Shown here: one piece after another, positions 15,191-24,299 of the stretch | How positions within the stretch are numbered: position 1 is the stretch's first letter | Layout: each line of letters opens with the position of its first letter | DNA from: CAVYUC01 sp963783085 | Lineage (GTDB): Bacteria > Bacteroidota > Bacteroidia > Bacteroidales > Prolixibacteraceae | DNA length: 64,000 nt | Assembly (NCBI GenBank): GCA_963783085.1 | Contig: CAWAMJ010000008.1 | Span: forward strand, 531,455-595,454 | Direction of reading: 5' to 3' | Translations under genes and position numbers: made by a program | The notes under the pieces: model-generated | Told to the model about the DNA's origin: nothing | Seen by the model: the letters and a program-made list of their open reading frames with translations, nothing else | Database searches by the model: none

Positions 15191-17602
15191 ATGTATTTGG
15201 AGAAACCGGAAGTGACAAATGCCAACCAAATAAATACACAGGAACTTTTAAACGATTATTATTTAGTTTTTTTAAGCCGGCAGCTTAGTTTGTTAGGCCG
15301 AAGGGAAGTGCATAACGGCAGGGCGCATTTTGGTATTTTTGGCGATGGAAAAGAAGTAACGCAGATTGCTTTGGCAAAATGTTTCAGAAAAGGCGACTGG
15401 CGCTCGGGATACTACCGCGACCAGACACTCATGCTGGCATTGGGATTACTGCAACCCGAAGAATTTTTTGCCATGATTTACGGCGATACAGATGAGACCA
15501 TCAACCCCTCGACCGTAGGACGTAACTTCAATAACCATTTCAGCACAGGTAATATCGATGAAAATGGGGAGATAAAAAACCTCGCGAAACAATACAATTC
15601 CGCTTCCGATGTTTCATCAACCGGCGGCCAGATGCCGCGATTGCTTGGATTGGCGCAGGCATCAAAATTGGCAAGGCAAAAACCTTCATTAAAAAAATAC
15701 CTGAAAAATAACGTTGCCGGTAACGAAGTGGCATTTGGTACCATTGGCGATGCCAGTACTTCAGAAGGAATTTTCTGGGAAACAATCAACGCTGCCGGAG
15801 TGATGCAGGTCCCGTTGGCCGTAATGGTTTACGACGATGGTTACGGAATTAGCGTTCCTGTTGAATTACAAACCACCAAATCGAGTATTTCAAAAGCTTT
15901 AAAAGGCTTTCAGACGGAGAAAGACGCCAACGGCATTTCCATCTACTCGTGCAAAGGCTGGGATTACCCGGGTTTGGTGAAAACGCTTGCTGAAGGTGTT
16001 GCGGAATGCCGTGAAAAGCATGTACCGGTTGTTTTTCATGTTCAGGAACTAACCCAGCCGCAGGGCCACTCTACCTCGGGTTCGCACGAGCGATACAAAA
16101 CCAGGGAACGCCTTCAGTGGGAAAAAGACTTCGACAGCATCGCACATTTCAAAAAATGGTTGCTCGAGAATGCCAAAGCCGATATTGAAACCCTGACAAA
16201 ACTTGAAAAAAAAGCGGAGAAAAGAGCAAAAGAAGCCCGGAACAAAGCCTGGGAGCATTTTTCCAACGGATATTTAAAAGAACAACGGGAGTTAAAAGAA
16301 ATTCTTCATAAAATAGATGAAAAAACAGACCTGCAAAACGACCGCAAATTTGAAGTTGTCAGTCAAAAGATTTTCCCTACAAGGCGGTCGCATCTTAGTT
16401 TTGCCAAACGGTTAAACCTGGAAATTCATTTGAATCCCGAGGTACAAAATGAAAGGGCCGAACTGCAAAACTGGATTAAACGCTTTGAAGAAAGAACAGC
16501 AGATTTTTACAACACCAGATTACACCGCACTGGTTCTGATTCTACGTTAAAAGTAAAAGGTCATCCCGTTAAATATAGTCCGGATGCGGAAGATGTTAAC
16601 GGTTCGCAAATCGTCAGTAAAAATTTTGAAGCATTATTTCAGAAATACCCAAACCTCATTACGTTTGGTGAAGATACCGGGAAACTGGGAGACGTAAACC
16701 AGGGGATGAAAGGAATGCAGGAAAAATTTGGGGTTGAACGTGTTTCCGATACCGGTATTCGTGAAGCAACCATCATCGGACAGGGCATTGGTTTGGCAAT
16801 GCGAGGTTTCCGTCCGATTGCAGAAATTCAGTATTTGGATTACCTGATTTATGCGCTTTCACAATTAAGCGACGACCTGGCAACCCTGCAATACCGTACC
16901 AAAGGGAAACAGGCTGCCCCGCTTATTATCCGTACGCGCGGACATCAGTTGCAGGGAATATGGCACGCCGGTTCGCCTATGCAAATGTTGTTGGGATCGT
17001 TACGAGGAATATACTTGTGCGTGCCCAGAAATTTAACACAGGCAGCCGGTTTTTACAATACGCTGCTTGAAGGTAATGACCCTGCCATTGTAATTGAGCC
17101 TTTAAAAGGATATAATGTAAAGGAGAAACTTCCGGAAAATCACGGAGAATATAAAGTACCGCTGGGCACGCCTGAAATCATGCGCGAAGGAACCGATGTT
17201 ACCGTTGTTACTTATGCATGGAACGTTCACCATGCGCTTAAAGCAGCCAACCTGCTTCAAAAATTTAAAGGAATATCGATAGAAATAATTGATGTTCAAA
17301 CTCTGATGCCATTTGATTTGAACCATACCATTTTAAATTCGGTTAAAAAAACCAACAAGGTAATTTTTATGGATGAAGATGTTCCGGGCGGAGGCACGGC
17401 CTACATGATGCAAAAAGTACTGGAAGAACAAAAAGCATTCGATTATCTGGATGCAGCTCCCCGAACCCTTTCCGGAAAGGAACATCGTCCGGCTTATGGA
17501 ATTGACGGTGAATATTTCTCGAAACCGAACGTTGAACTTCTTTTTAAAAATGTGTATGAAATAATGCGGGAAACAGACGTGAAAAGGTTTCCAAAATTAT
17601 GA
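15191..17602 (+). CDS. Fused alpha-beta 2-oxo acid dehydrogenase E1 component
   Basis: In this 803-residue cytoplasmic enzyme the E1-alpha part (about 1-370) and E1-beta part (about 465-803) are one chain joined by a charged, coiled-coil-like linker. The alpha part has the thiamine diphosphate motif GDASTSEGIFWETINAA. The beta part begins FGEDTGKLGDVNQGMKG and contains the RTRGHQLQGIWHAGSPMQ block. Such fusions are common in Bacteroidota and act in branched-chain 2-oxo acid or pyruvate dehydrogenase complexes. No E2 or E3 gene is nearby, so the exact substrate is open. It stands alone on the plus strand. Confidence 0.88.
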   Translation: MYLEKPEVTNANQINTQELLNDYYLVFLSRQLSLLGRREVHNGRAHFGIFGDGKEVTQIALAKCFRKGDWRSGYYRDQTLMLALGLLQPEEFFAMIYGDTDETINPSTVGRNFNNHFSTGNIDENGEIKNLAKQYNSASDVSSTGGQMPRLLGLAQASKLARQKPSLKKYLKNNVAGNEVAFGTIGDASTSEGIFWETINAAGVMQVPLAVMVYDDGYGISVPVELQTTKSSISKALKGFQTEKDANGISIYSCKGWDYPGLVKTLAEGVAECREKHVPVVFHVQELTQPQGHSTSGSHERYKTRERLQWEKDFDSIAHFKKWLLENAKADIETLTKLEKKAEKRAKEARNKAWEHFSNGYLKEQRELKEILHKIDEKTDLQNDRKFEVVSQKIFPTRRSHLSFAKRLNLEIHLNPEVQNERAELQNWIKRFEERTADFYNTRLHRTGSDSTLKVKGHPVKYSPDAEDVNGSQIVSKNFEALFQKYPNLITFGEDTGKLGDVNQGMKGMQEKFGVERVSDTGIREATIIGQGIGLAMRGFRPIAEIQYLDYLIYALSQLSDDLATLQYRTKGKQAAPLIIRTRGHQLQGIWHAGSPMQMLLGSLRGIYLCVPRNLTQAAGFYNTLLEGNDPAIVIEPLKGYNVKEKLPENHGEYKVPLGTPEIMREGTDVTVVTYAWNVHHALKAANLLQKFKGISIEIIDVQTLMPFDLNHTILNSVKKTNKVIFMDEDVPGGGTAYMMQKVLEEQKAFDYLDAAPRTLSGKEHRPAYGIDGEYFSKPNVELLFKNVYEIMRETDVKRFPKL

Positions 17603-17668
17603 TTTTAAACATTGTTTCCCGGACATATTTCAACAGAGAAATTACTCAAAGCGTTATATGTTAAATGA

Positions 17669-17803
17669 TTAAAAGAGCACGCTCCTTTTACACATAATTT
17701 ATACAGATTAGGGGAGCTAATTGGATTAGAAATGTCAGATGAATATTCTGATTGGCTGGATCAGATTACTTCATTTAACCTTATACGAGAAATAATGAAT
17801 TAA
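17669..17803 (+). pseudogene. Remnant of a HEPN-domain (HepT/MNT-partner type) gene
   Basis: A short open stretch without its own start codon encodes about 44 residues resembling the C-terminal end of HEPN proteins: THNLYRLGELIGLEMSDEY, then a Trp-Leu segment, SFNL and a stop. HEPN proteins of this type are the toxin or nuclease partners of MNT nucleotidyltransferases. Only the 3' end remains. It lies in the 224-bp gap between the E1 gene and the first sulfatase; nothing else was seen in that gap. Confidence 0.5.
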
Positions 17804-17826
17804 AAACTCGAATGTAATAATTAAAA

Positions 17827-19206
17827 CTACTCCGGTACGATGTAAGGAAAGCTGGAATCACTGGTTTCTTTTGCCCATTTCAGAATTAAATCCCGGTGGT
17901 ATTTCAGCACTTTCACAAACTCATTTTTATCTGCCAGATTATTCATTTCGCCGGGATCATTTTCCAGGTCGAACAACTGTTCCCGGTTTTCGCCGTTGTC
18001 GTAAATGCAGTATTTGTACTTCTTTGTCCGCAACATTCTTCCTGTTGCTCCAAGATTAACGACTCCGCGTGCGAACATGGTTTCACTCACTACGAAATTC
18101 CGTGGCTTTGGTGATTTTCCCTGCATTATAGGAACCAGCGAATTTCCCCGCATCGATTCCGGTTTTTTCGCACCAGCCAAATCAAGGATGGTAACCGGAA
18201 TATCAAGTGCATTGGAAACCAGTTCATGGTAAACCCGTTGTGGCGTCTTTCCTTTCCAACTGATTATTAAAGGTGTTCTGACCACCTGTTCGTAGAGGAT
18301 TTGTTTTTGATTCCAGTGTTGCTTTGCCACTCCTTCCCCATGGTCGCTGGTAAAGATTACGACCGTGTTTTCTTCGTAGCCGCTCTTTTTCAGCGCGTCC
18401 AAAATTTTGGCAATTTCGGCATCCACTTTTTCCACTAGTCTGTAATACCCCCATAAATACTGTCTCCAGGTCAGTTCATCCCAGTTTTCAGTTGGATAAT
18501 GTATTTTCGATTTGTGCTGAATTTCCCGAATAACCGAAGGTTCATTTTCAGGAACCGCAAAATCTTCCGGCAGGGGCGGAAGTTTGTCAAGGTCTTTTGG
18601 GGGTAATCCGATTGAACCGTCGGGTAAATCTGTACCGACTGCGTCGGCACGGGCAAGTTCGCAAACGTTGTGCGGGTTCATCAATGAAACCGTCAAAAAG
18701 AACGGCTTGCTGTGGTTTCCGGTTAAAAAATCAACCGCTGCTTCCGACTTTTTGTCATCTGTTCCCACATTGTCGTAATTTTCGTAACCGGCTTGTTCAG
18801 GTGTGGCCCCAACATGCCATTTACCGATGTAACTGCATTCATAACCGGCTGCGCTGACCAGGTTCCCGAGCATCGGGAAATCACCTTTTATTTTTTCTCC
18901 GTTATTAATGGTCCCGATTTCGTGCGGGTACCGGCTGGTTTGCAAACTGCTCCGAAACGGCAGGCACAGCGGTTGTGTAACATAGTTTTTTTCGAAACGG
19001 ATGCCTGATTCCGCAAGTTTATCAAGCGCCGGTGTATGCAAATAAAAATTGCCCGCACAACTCATTGCGGAGGCTGTTTGCTGATCCGTAATTATCAGCA
19101 GGATGTTCGGTTTTTGTGGCGAAATAAATTTTTGCGCGCCTGTATTCAACAAGTTGCAAAAAATAAAAAAACCAACCATCAGAAAAACAGGAATCCGTTG
19201 TTTCAT
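17827..19206 (-). CDS. Exported sulfatase (family S1) with variant motif C-L-P-F-R
   Basis: The 459-residue protein has a signal peptide (hydrophobic residues about 6-21). The formylglycine motif is Cys81-Leu-Pro-Phe-Arg. The minimal C-x-P-x-R required for maturation is present, but the usual Ser before Arg is Phe and the following LLTGR is LQTSR. Metal ligands are seen in ITDQQ (Asp41) and FTSDHGEG (about residue 290). It should remove sulfate esters from a glycan in the periplasm once matured by a radical-SAM maturase, which is not encoded here. It is the last gene of the PUL operon, 12 bp after the next sulfatase. Confidence 0.88.
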   Translation of the reverse strand: MKQRIPVFLMVGFFIFCNLLNTGAQKFISPQKPNILLIITDQQTASAMSCAGNFYLHTPALDKLAESGIRFEKNYVTQPLCLPFRSSLQTSRYPHEIGTINNGEKIKGDFPMLGNLVSAAGYECSYIGKWHVGATPEQAGYENYDNVGTDDKKSEAAVDFLTGNHSKPFFLTVSLMNPHNVCELARADAVGTDLPDGSIGLPPKDLDKLPPLPEDFAVPENEPSVIREIQHKSKIHYPTENWDELTWRQYLWGYYRLVEKVDAEIAKILDALKKSGYEENTVVIFTSDHGEGVAKQHWNQKQILYEQVVRTPLIISWKGKTPQRVYHELVSNALDIPVTILDLAGAKKPESMRGNSLVPIMQGKSPKPRNFVVSETMFARGVVNLGATGRMLRTKKYKYCIYDNGENREQLFDLENDPGEMNNLADKNEFVKVLKYHRDLILKWAKETSDSSFPYIVPE

Positions 19207-19218
19207 TTGGGTTTTATA

Positions 19219-20712
19219 TTAATGGTTGTATAATCCGGTATTTCCTTTTTCCCAAAGCGGCATCAGTTCCTTCACAACGTCAGGATGTTCTCCCGCAATG
19301 TTTTTCGTTTCATTCGGATCGGTTTCGTGATCGTACAGTTCAACAACCGGCTCTTCATTTCGGAAATACCTGGTAAGCCGGTACCGATCAGTCCGCATCG
19401 ATATTCCCTTCCTGAAATATCCGTACGATACTTCCTCCCAATTGGTTTGCGGATTCGTCAATAACGGAACAAGGCTTCTGCCGGTTGTTTCTTTGGGCAT
19501 TTCGAGGCCGCATAAATCAACAATCGTCGGAAAAATATCGACTGAGCTTACAATTTTGTCTATTTTTTCAGCCCTGGTTCTTCCCGGGAGTTTGATAATC
19601 AGCGTGCTTTTCAATGCCCGTTCAAAAATGGTGTGTTTTCCCCAAACCAGTTGATCGCCCAGGTGCCAGCCATGGTCGCCCCAAACTACCACGACCGTAT
19701 TTTCGGAAAGCCCGAGTTTGTCGAGTTCGCTGAGCAATTTACCCACCTGTGCATCGGAGTAACTGACGGCGGCAAAATAGGCATGTCTGAGTTTTCGCGC
19801 GTATTCATCGGAAACAGGGCCTTCCAGCGAAGCCTCCTCATCGCCCAATTTGTAGCCGTTAAACTCCCCGCTGTTGTGCAAACTCGCCTTGTTTACATTT
19901 TCCGGAATGTATGGATTTGGTGAAAGCGGCAATTCACTTTCATCGTACATATCCCAGTATTTTGCCGGCGAATTAAACGGAAGGTGTGGTTTGAAAAATC
20001 CTACCCCGAGGAAAAAAGGCTGGTCTTTCGCAGCCAGTTCGTCCAGTTTTTTCAGGGCCAGTTCTGCGGTTAATCCATCCGGGTAACCGGTATCGTCTAC
20101 ATTCCCTTTTTCATAAGGTTTTACCTGTTTGTTCCTGCTTTGCCGGTTGGAGCCATCGGCGTAGCCAAAAAAAGCATTCCAGCCGGTACCCCATTTTCCG
20201 GGGTTGAACAACATCTCATCCCAGCTGTACGGAAGTTCGAGTTCCGTACCCACGGAATCAGTGTAACCATACAACAAACCATCGACATAATGGCTGATTT
20301 TCCCGATTCCAACGGTGTAATATCCGTTATCTTTTAAATGGCGCATAAACGTAACCGGTGCTTCTTCCTTCGGTTTCCCCGAAATAAAATTGCGACAGGC
20401 TTCGTTACTCAAGTGACCGGTCGTTTTGGGCAACAATCCTGTTAACATGCTAAACCGCGAGGCTCCGCAAGTTGGCACCTGAACAAAATGGTTCATAAAC
20501 ACCGCTCCCGCCCCGGCCAGTTTGTCGATATTTGGCGAATGAATATAATCCTTCCCGTAACATCCAAGTTCGGGCCGCAAATCATCGATACAGATAAAAA
20601 GGATGTTGGGCTTCTGTTTATTTACAGAATCTTTTGATTGTCGGTTGTTTGAGCAACCTGCAAGAAAACAAAGGCAGGGGATGATAAGGATCGAAAGAAT
20701 TTTTAATTTCAT
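19219..20712 (-). CDS. Lipoprotein sulfatase, iduronate-2-sulfatase-like (S1)
   Basis: The 497-residue protein has a lipobox (LAGC, Cys20) and is probably membrane-anchored. The metal site IDDLRPELGCYG (Asp43-Asp44) and the phrase NIDKLAGAGAVF are characteristic of the iduronate-2-sulfatase-like subgroup. The maturation motif is Cys82-Gly-Ala-Ser-Arg, the C-x-A-x-R form accepted by anaerobic maturases. The second metal block is WGDHGWHLGDQLVWGKH. This subgroup acts on 2-O-sulfated uronic acids in glycosaminoglycans, but members vary, so the exact position of sulfate is inferred. It lies between two other sulfatase genes in the operon. Confidence 0.9.
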   Translation of the reverse strand: MKLKILSILIIPCLCFLAGCSNNRQSKDSVNKQKPNILFICIDDLRPELGCYGKDYIHSPNIDKLAGAGAVFMNHFVQVPTCGASRFSMLTGLLPKTTGHLSNEACRNFISGKPKEEAPVTFMRHLKDNGYYTVGIGKISHYVDGLLYGYTDSVGTELELPYSWDEMLFNPGKWGTGWNAFFGYADGSNRQSRNKQVKPYEKGNVDDTGYPDGLTAELALKKLDELAAKDQPFFLGVGFFKPHLPFNSPAKYWDMYDESELPLSPNPYIPENVNKASLHNSGEFNGYKLGDEEASLEGPVSDEYARKLRHAYFAAVSYSDAQVGKLLSELDKLGLSENTVVVVWGDHGWHLGDQLVWGKHTIFERALKSTLIIKLPGRTRAEKIDKIVSSVDIFPTIVDLCGLEMPKETTGRSLVPLLTNPQTNWEEVSYGYFRKGISMRTDRYRLTRYFRNEEPVVELYDHETDPNETKNIAGEHPDVVKELMPLWEKGNTGLYNH

Positions 20713-20743
20713 CGTGATAATTTTACCAGCAAATTAATTTCAA

Positions 20744-22228
20744 TTATTCAGAAACGCCAACTTTAAAATTCTTTATTTTTTCACTGAGTTCCCTGACTAT
20801 TCCGGAATTGTTTTCACTTATATTACGAAATGGCAAGGGTCTTTCATTATTATCAAAAAGATTGACATCGATGGTATCCCCGGTTTTATTATCCACCCAC
20901 ACCATTAACCGGTAATTTTCATTTCGGGCGGTGATGCCATGAACACCCCATGCATCCCGTTCGCCAACTGTATAATTCTTAATTTTTGCGGATGGGTTTT
21001 CAATTACAGGTTTCATACTGATTCCTTCAAGATAATCGGGTGCTTTGATATCGCATAAATCTGCGAGTGTCGGGAAAATGTCGACTGTTTCCACCATGCC
21101 ATCAGCAAAAATACCTGGCTGTTTAATCTGTGGTGTTTTAATGATTAACGGGCTGTTCAGGGCGATATCAAAATTGGTATATTTTCCCCATATCCCGTAT
21201 TCGCCGAGGTGCCAGCCATGGTCACCCCACAAGACCACGATTGTATTTTTATCCAGTCCTAAATTTTTCAGTTCGTCGAGCACTTTTCCAATTTGGGCAT
21301 CTGCATAGCTGACCGCCGCACAATATCCGTGTTTCAGCTTTTTCTCCCGCTCAGCAGTCATTTCCCACCAAAGCGTGTCTCCGGGCCAGGTGTAGGTTCC
21401 GCGAGGCTCATAACTATTGTGGTCGCCGTGCAAACAAATATCCGATTGCACGTTCAGCGGCATTTGTTGATAAACAGCTTCGGGAATACTGTCTGCATGG
21501 TATAAATCCCAGTATTTCTTGGGAGCATTAAAAGGCAGGTGCGGTTTATAAAACCCAACTGCCAGGAAAAAGGAGGTATCTTTCAGGTTGCGTAATTGTT
21601 TGATGGCTTCCCCGGCATTCAGACCGTCGGCATAACCATCATCGGAAACATCGGCTGATTCATAGGGCGGCAGTGTGCGTTTTGTTGGCCGGCCGTAATA
21701 GCTCGTCCGGGCTTCGCCGCCTGCATACGAAAAAAAGGCTTGCCAGGGATCCTGCCAGATACCAACCGGCGCGTAGGTTTTATTCCAGCTGAAAGGAACT
21801 TCATGTATCGTTTGAAGGGAATCCATGACCCCGCCCGGTTGGTGGGAAATTTTACCAATGCTTATCGTTTTGTACCCGTTTTCTTTGAACAGTTGCGGCA
21901 ACGAAAATACGGTGTCAGGTTTTTCCCCGGATTCCCGCATATTTTTAAAAATATCCCAATTGGTTGTCCTGATGCCCGAAAGCAGCGTAGAACGCGAGGG
22001 TCCGCACGCTGCACAATGAACAAAATGATTTCTGAAAACCCGCCCTTCCGATGCCAGTTTGTCAATGTTCGGAGTGTGCATATACGTTTTCCCGTAGTAA
22101 CCCAATTCCGGCCGTAAATCATCGACTGCGATAAACAGAACGTTTAATTTTTCCCGTTTTTTATGTTCTTTTTCACACGCAGGGAATAGCAAAATTAATG
22201 CTAACCCTGTAATCAGAAGTTTTTTCAT
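20744..22228 (-). CDS. Lipoprotein sulfatase, iduronate-2-sulfatase-like (S1)
   Basis: The 494-residue protein has a lipobox (LFPAC, Cys18). It is a paralogue of the downstream neighbour, with the same DDLRPELGYYGKTYMHTPNID entry, the maturation motif Cys75-Gly-Pro-Ser-Arg and the metal block WGDHGWHLGEYGIWGKY. Two paralogues side by side suggest successive removal of sulfates from different residues or positions. nagB lies 9 bp upstream in the operon. Periplasmic location is inferred from the lipid signal. Confidence 0.9.
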   Translation of the reverse strand: MKKLLITGLALILLFPACEKEHKKREKLNVLFIAVDDLRPELGYYGKTYMHTPNIDKLASEGRVFRNHFVHCAACGPSRSTLLSGIRTTNWDIFKNMRESGEKPDTVFSLPQLFKENGYKTISIGKISHQPGGVMDSLQTIHEVPFSWNKTYAPVGIWQDPWQAFFSYAGGEARTSYYGRPTKRTLPPYESADVSDDGYADGLNAGEAIKQLRNLKDTSFFLAVGFYKPHLPFNAPKKYWDLYHADSIPEAVYQQMPLNVQSDICLHGDHNSYEPRGTYTWPGDTLWWEMTAEREKKLKHGYCAAVSYADAQIGKVLDELKNLGLDKNTIVVLWGDHGWHLGEYGIWGKYTNFDIALNSPLIIKTPQIKQPGIFADGMVETVDIFPTLADLCDIKAPDYLEGISMKPVIENPSAKIKNYTVGERDAWGVHGITARNENYRLMVWVDNKTGDTIDVNLFDNNERPLPFRNISENNSGIVRELSEKIKNFKVGVSE

Positions 22229-22236
22229 TCGTTCAT

Positions 22237-23052
22237 TTATTTAGCAATCTCACTTTCCGTTAATTCTGAATTGCCCGATTTTAAATTTAACCGTGATGCA
22301 GATTTTGAATCGAGAAATAATACGGCATCCGGATGTTTTCGCAAAATTGTTGCAGGGCAAACTGTGGAAATTTCAGCGTTTAGCGCATTGTAAACGGCTT
22401 GTGCCTTTCGTTCATCAGGCACTACACAACTGATGGTTTTGCATTGCATAATGGCGGGAATCGTAAGCGTTAGGGCGTGTGCCGGAACTTCCTTCAGCGA
22501 AGGGAACCACCCTTCGCCCAACTGCTGGTTGCGGCACGCCTCGTCGAGTTCAACAACCTTTACCCATTTTGGGTCGTTAAAATCGGCGACCGGTGGATCG
22601 TTAAACGCGATGTGACCATTTTCACCTATTCCTATACAGGCAACATCGATGGGATGTTTTTTTAAAAGATTGGCATACCGCTGTACTTCAGCTTCCACAT
22701 CCGGAGCATCACCATTCAGAAAATAAACTTGTTTGGGTTTTACATTATCAAGAATCTTTTCTTTTAAAAACCTGCGAAAACTTGCCGGGTGCGATTCGGG
22801 CATTCCAAGGTATTCATCGAGGTGGAAAACTGTAATTTTATTCCATTCTATTTTCTGATTTTGCAAATTCCTGTGAAATGCCAATTGCGATGTACCGGTA
22901 CCAATTATCAGGTTGGCAAATCCGTTTTCACTGATCGCAGTTCTTAGTCTGGCAGCAACAAATTCAGCGGCAGCCACTGCAATTTCCTCACTTTCCTTGT
23001 AAATTTTTACAGAAAGTTTCTCCTTTTTAAAAGCATGTACACTTTTTTCCAT
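22237..23052 (-). CDS. nagB: Glucosamine-6-phosphate deaminase
   Basis: The 271-residue cytoplasmic enzyme converts glucosamine 6-phosphate to fructose 6-phosphate and ammonia. The motifs are IIGTGTSQLAFHRNL (substrate phosphate loop), FHLDEYLG (Asp79) and GIGENGHIAFNDPP. The open frame continues about 89 codons further upstream to 23319, but that part lies inside the transporter gene and has no NagB similarity, so the ATG at 23052 is taken as the start. It is 11 bp downstream of the Nramp-fold carrier and follows nagA, giving a nagA-carrier-nagB unit for N-acetylhexosamine use. Confidence 0.92.
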   Translation of the reverse strand: MEKSVHAFKKEKLSVKIYKESEEIAVAAAEFVAARLRTAISENGFANLIIGTGTSQLAFHRNLQNQKIEWNKITVFHLDEYLGMPESHPASFRRFLKEKILDNVKPKQVYFLNGDAPDVEAEVQRYANLLKKHPIDVACIGIGENGHIAFNDPPVADFNDPKWVKVVELDEACRNQQLGEGWFPSLKEVPAHALTLTIPAIMQCKTISCVVPDERKAQAVYNALNAEISTVCPATILRKHPDAVLFLDSKSASRLNLKSGNSELTESEIAK

Positions 23053-23063
23053 AATATTATTTT

Positions 23064-24299
23064 TTAAATCAAATCGACAATTGCAAACCAACTGGTTAAC
23101 AGAGAGAAAAGAATGACAGCAATTACCCCGATATTTTCCATGGCATTTGCTTTGTGTTCGCCCATCAGTTTTTTCCGGTTTATCAGTAAAAAAATCGGAA
23201 TGGCAACAGCCGGCAGGATACAAGCCTGAAAGGCCATCGAAAACACCATCAGCGCCGGCGGCTTTTTTTCTAAAAATACCGAACCGAAGGTGAACAGTAA
23301 AGCTATTAGTACGAGCCACCGTGATTGGGCAGAATGAATATTTCTCGGCTTTCCGGAGTAGTCGGCAAGCAACCAGGGCGTTATTAGCAAAATAGGAAAC
23401 ATGGAAGACAATCCGGCGCCTACAATTCCAAGGATCAGGATAAAAGCCGCAACATTTCCCCCTATCGGTTCAAAAAGCTGAACCATTTCCACCGAATCTT
23501 CCAGTTTCAAACCCATCACGTGGAGCGTTCCGGCTGATACTGCCATGATTACCCCACTCAAAAACAGCATCATGGAAGCGGAAACAAAAGCATCTTTTTT
23601 TTCGTTTTTGAGGTGCCGGATCGTCCACCCTTTTTCGGCAACCACCGTGCTGCGCATTACAAATACAGCAGCGGAACAGGTTGTTCCTGCAATGGCAGCC
23701 GCCAGTCCAAAAGCGCCCGGAGAATCGGGTATTCCGGGAACCAGTCCTTTCGCAATAGCGGAAAAACCTGGCGCAACCATCACAAAAACCGTCACAAAAG
23801 AAAGCCCCATTAAAATGACGAAAACAGTTAACACTTTTTCAAATGTCCTGTATTTTCCAATCCAGATCAGGATAAAAGAGAGGATGGCAAAAATCAGGAT
23901 TATCCAGATCCTGGGAACAAGCGTTTCATTAAAAAACAACCGTATCCCTTCCTGCACCAAATCGGCAACAATTCCCATCAGCCCCATTAGCGCCAGCAAC
24001 TCACCGGTAATCAGTGCAACGAAAATATAAATGGCAAGAATCCATCCGTACCTGAATTCGTTTTTGATGTTGAATAGCGCTGTGTGCCCTGAAACCAGTG
24101 TGACTTTTCCGTAAGCTACCATCAGCACAAATGTAAATATGCACGACAATACCAACGCCCAGAAAAGCTCCATTCCGTATTCCGCGCCGGTTTTCGCCAT
24201 GGTGGTTACGCTGCCTGTGCCAATATTGTATCCAATGAGAAAGAGCCCCGGCCCGACGGATGCGAGGGCAATTGCAATTTTTCTGAAACTTTTATTCAT
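23064..24299 (-). CDS. Nramp-fold membrane transporter in hexosamine gene block
   Basis: The protein has 411 residues from the ATG at 24299. This start overlaps the nagA stop by 8 bp (ATGAATAA) and gives the usual short N-terminus; an upstream start at 24320 is possible. About eleven membrane segments are present. Helix 1 reads VGPGLFLIGYNIGTGSVTT, which keeps the Pro-Gly of Nramp proteins but lacks the metal-binding Asp-Pro-Gly-Asn; helix 6 reads AIAGTTCSAAVFVMR without Met-Pro-His. The place between nagA and nagB suggests it imports an amino sugar or related product across the inner membrane. This is inference from context; automatic annotation would probably call it a metal transporter. 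Confidence 0.75.
   Translation of the reverse strand: MNKSFRKIAIALASVGPGLFLIGYNIGTGSVTTMAKTGAEYGMELFWALVLSCIFTFVLMVAYGKVTLVSGHTALFNIKNEFRYGWILAIYIFVALITGELLALMGLMGIVADLVQEGIRLFFNETLVPRIWIILIFAILSFILIWIGKYRTFEKVLTVFVILMGLSFVTVFVMVAPGFSAIAKGLVPGIPDSPGAFGLAAAIAGTTCSAAVFVMRSTVVAEKGWTIRHLKNEKKDAFVSASMMLFLSGVIMAVSAGTLHVMGLKLEDSVEMVQLFEPIGGNVAAFILILGIVGAGLSSMFPILLITPWLLADYSGKPRNIHSAQSRWLVLIALLFTFGSVFLEKKPPALMVFSMAFQACILPAVAIPIFLLINRKKLMGEHKANAMENIGVIAVILFSLLTSWFAIVDLI

Noticed and set aside
23053..23319. N-terminal extension of the nagB open frame (about 89 codons)
   Set aside because: It lies inside the 3' end of the carrier gene, has no NagB similarity, and a normal ATG start with the right spacing is present at 23052.
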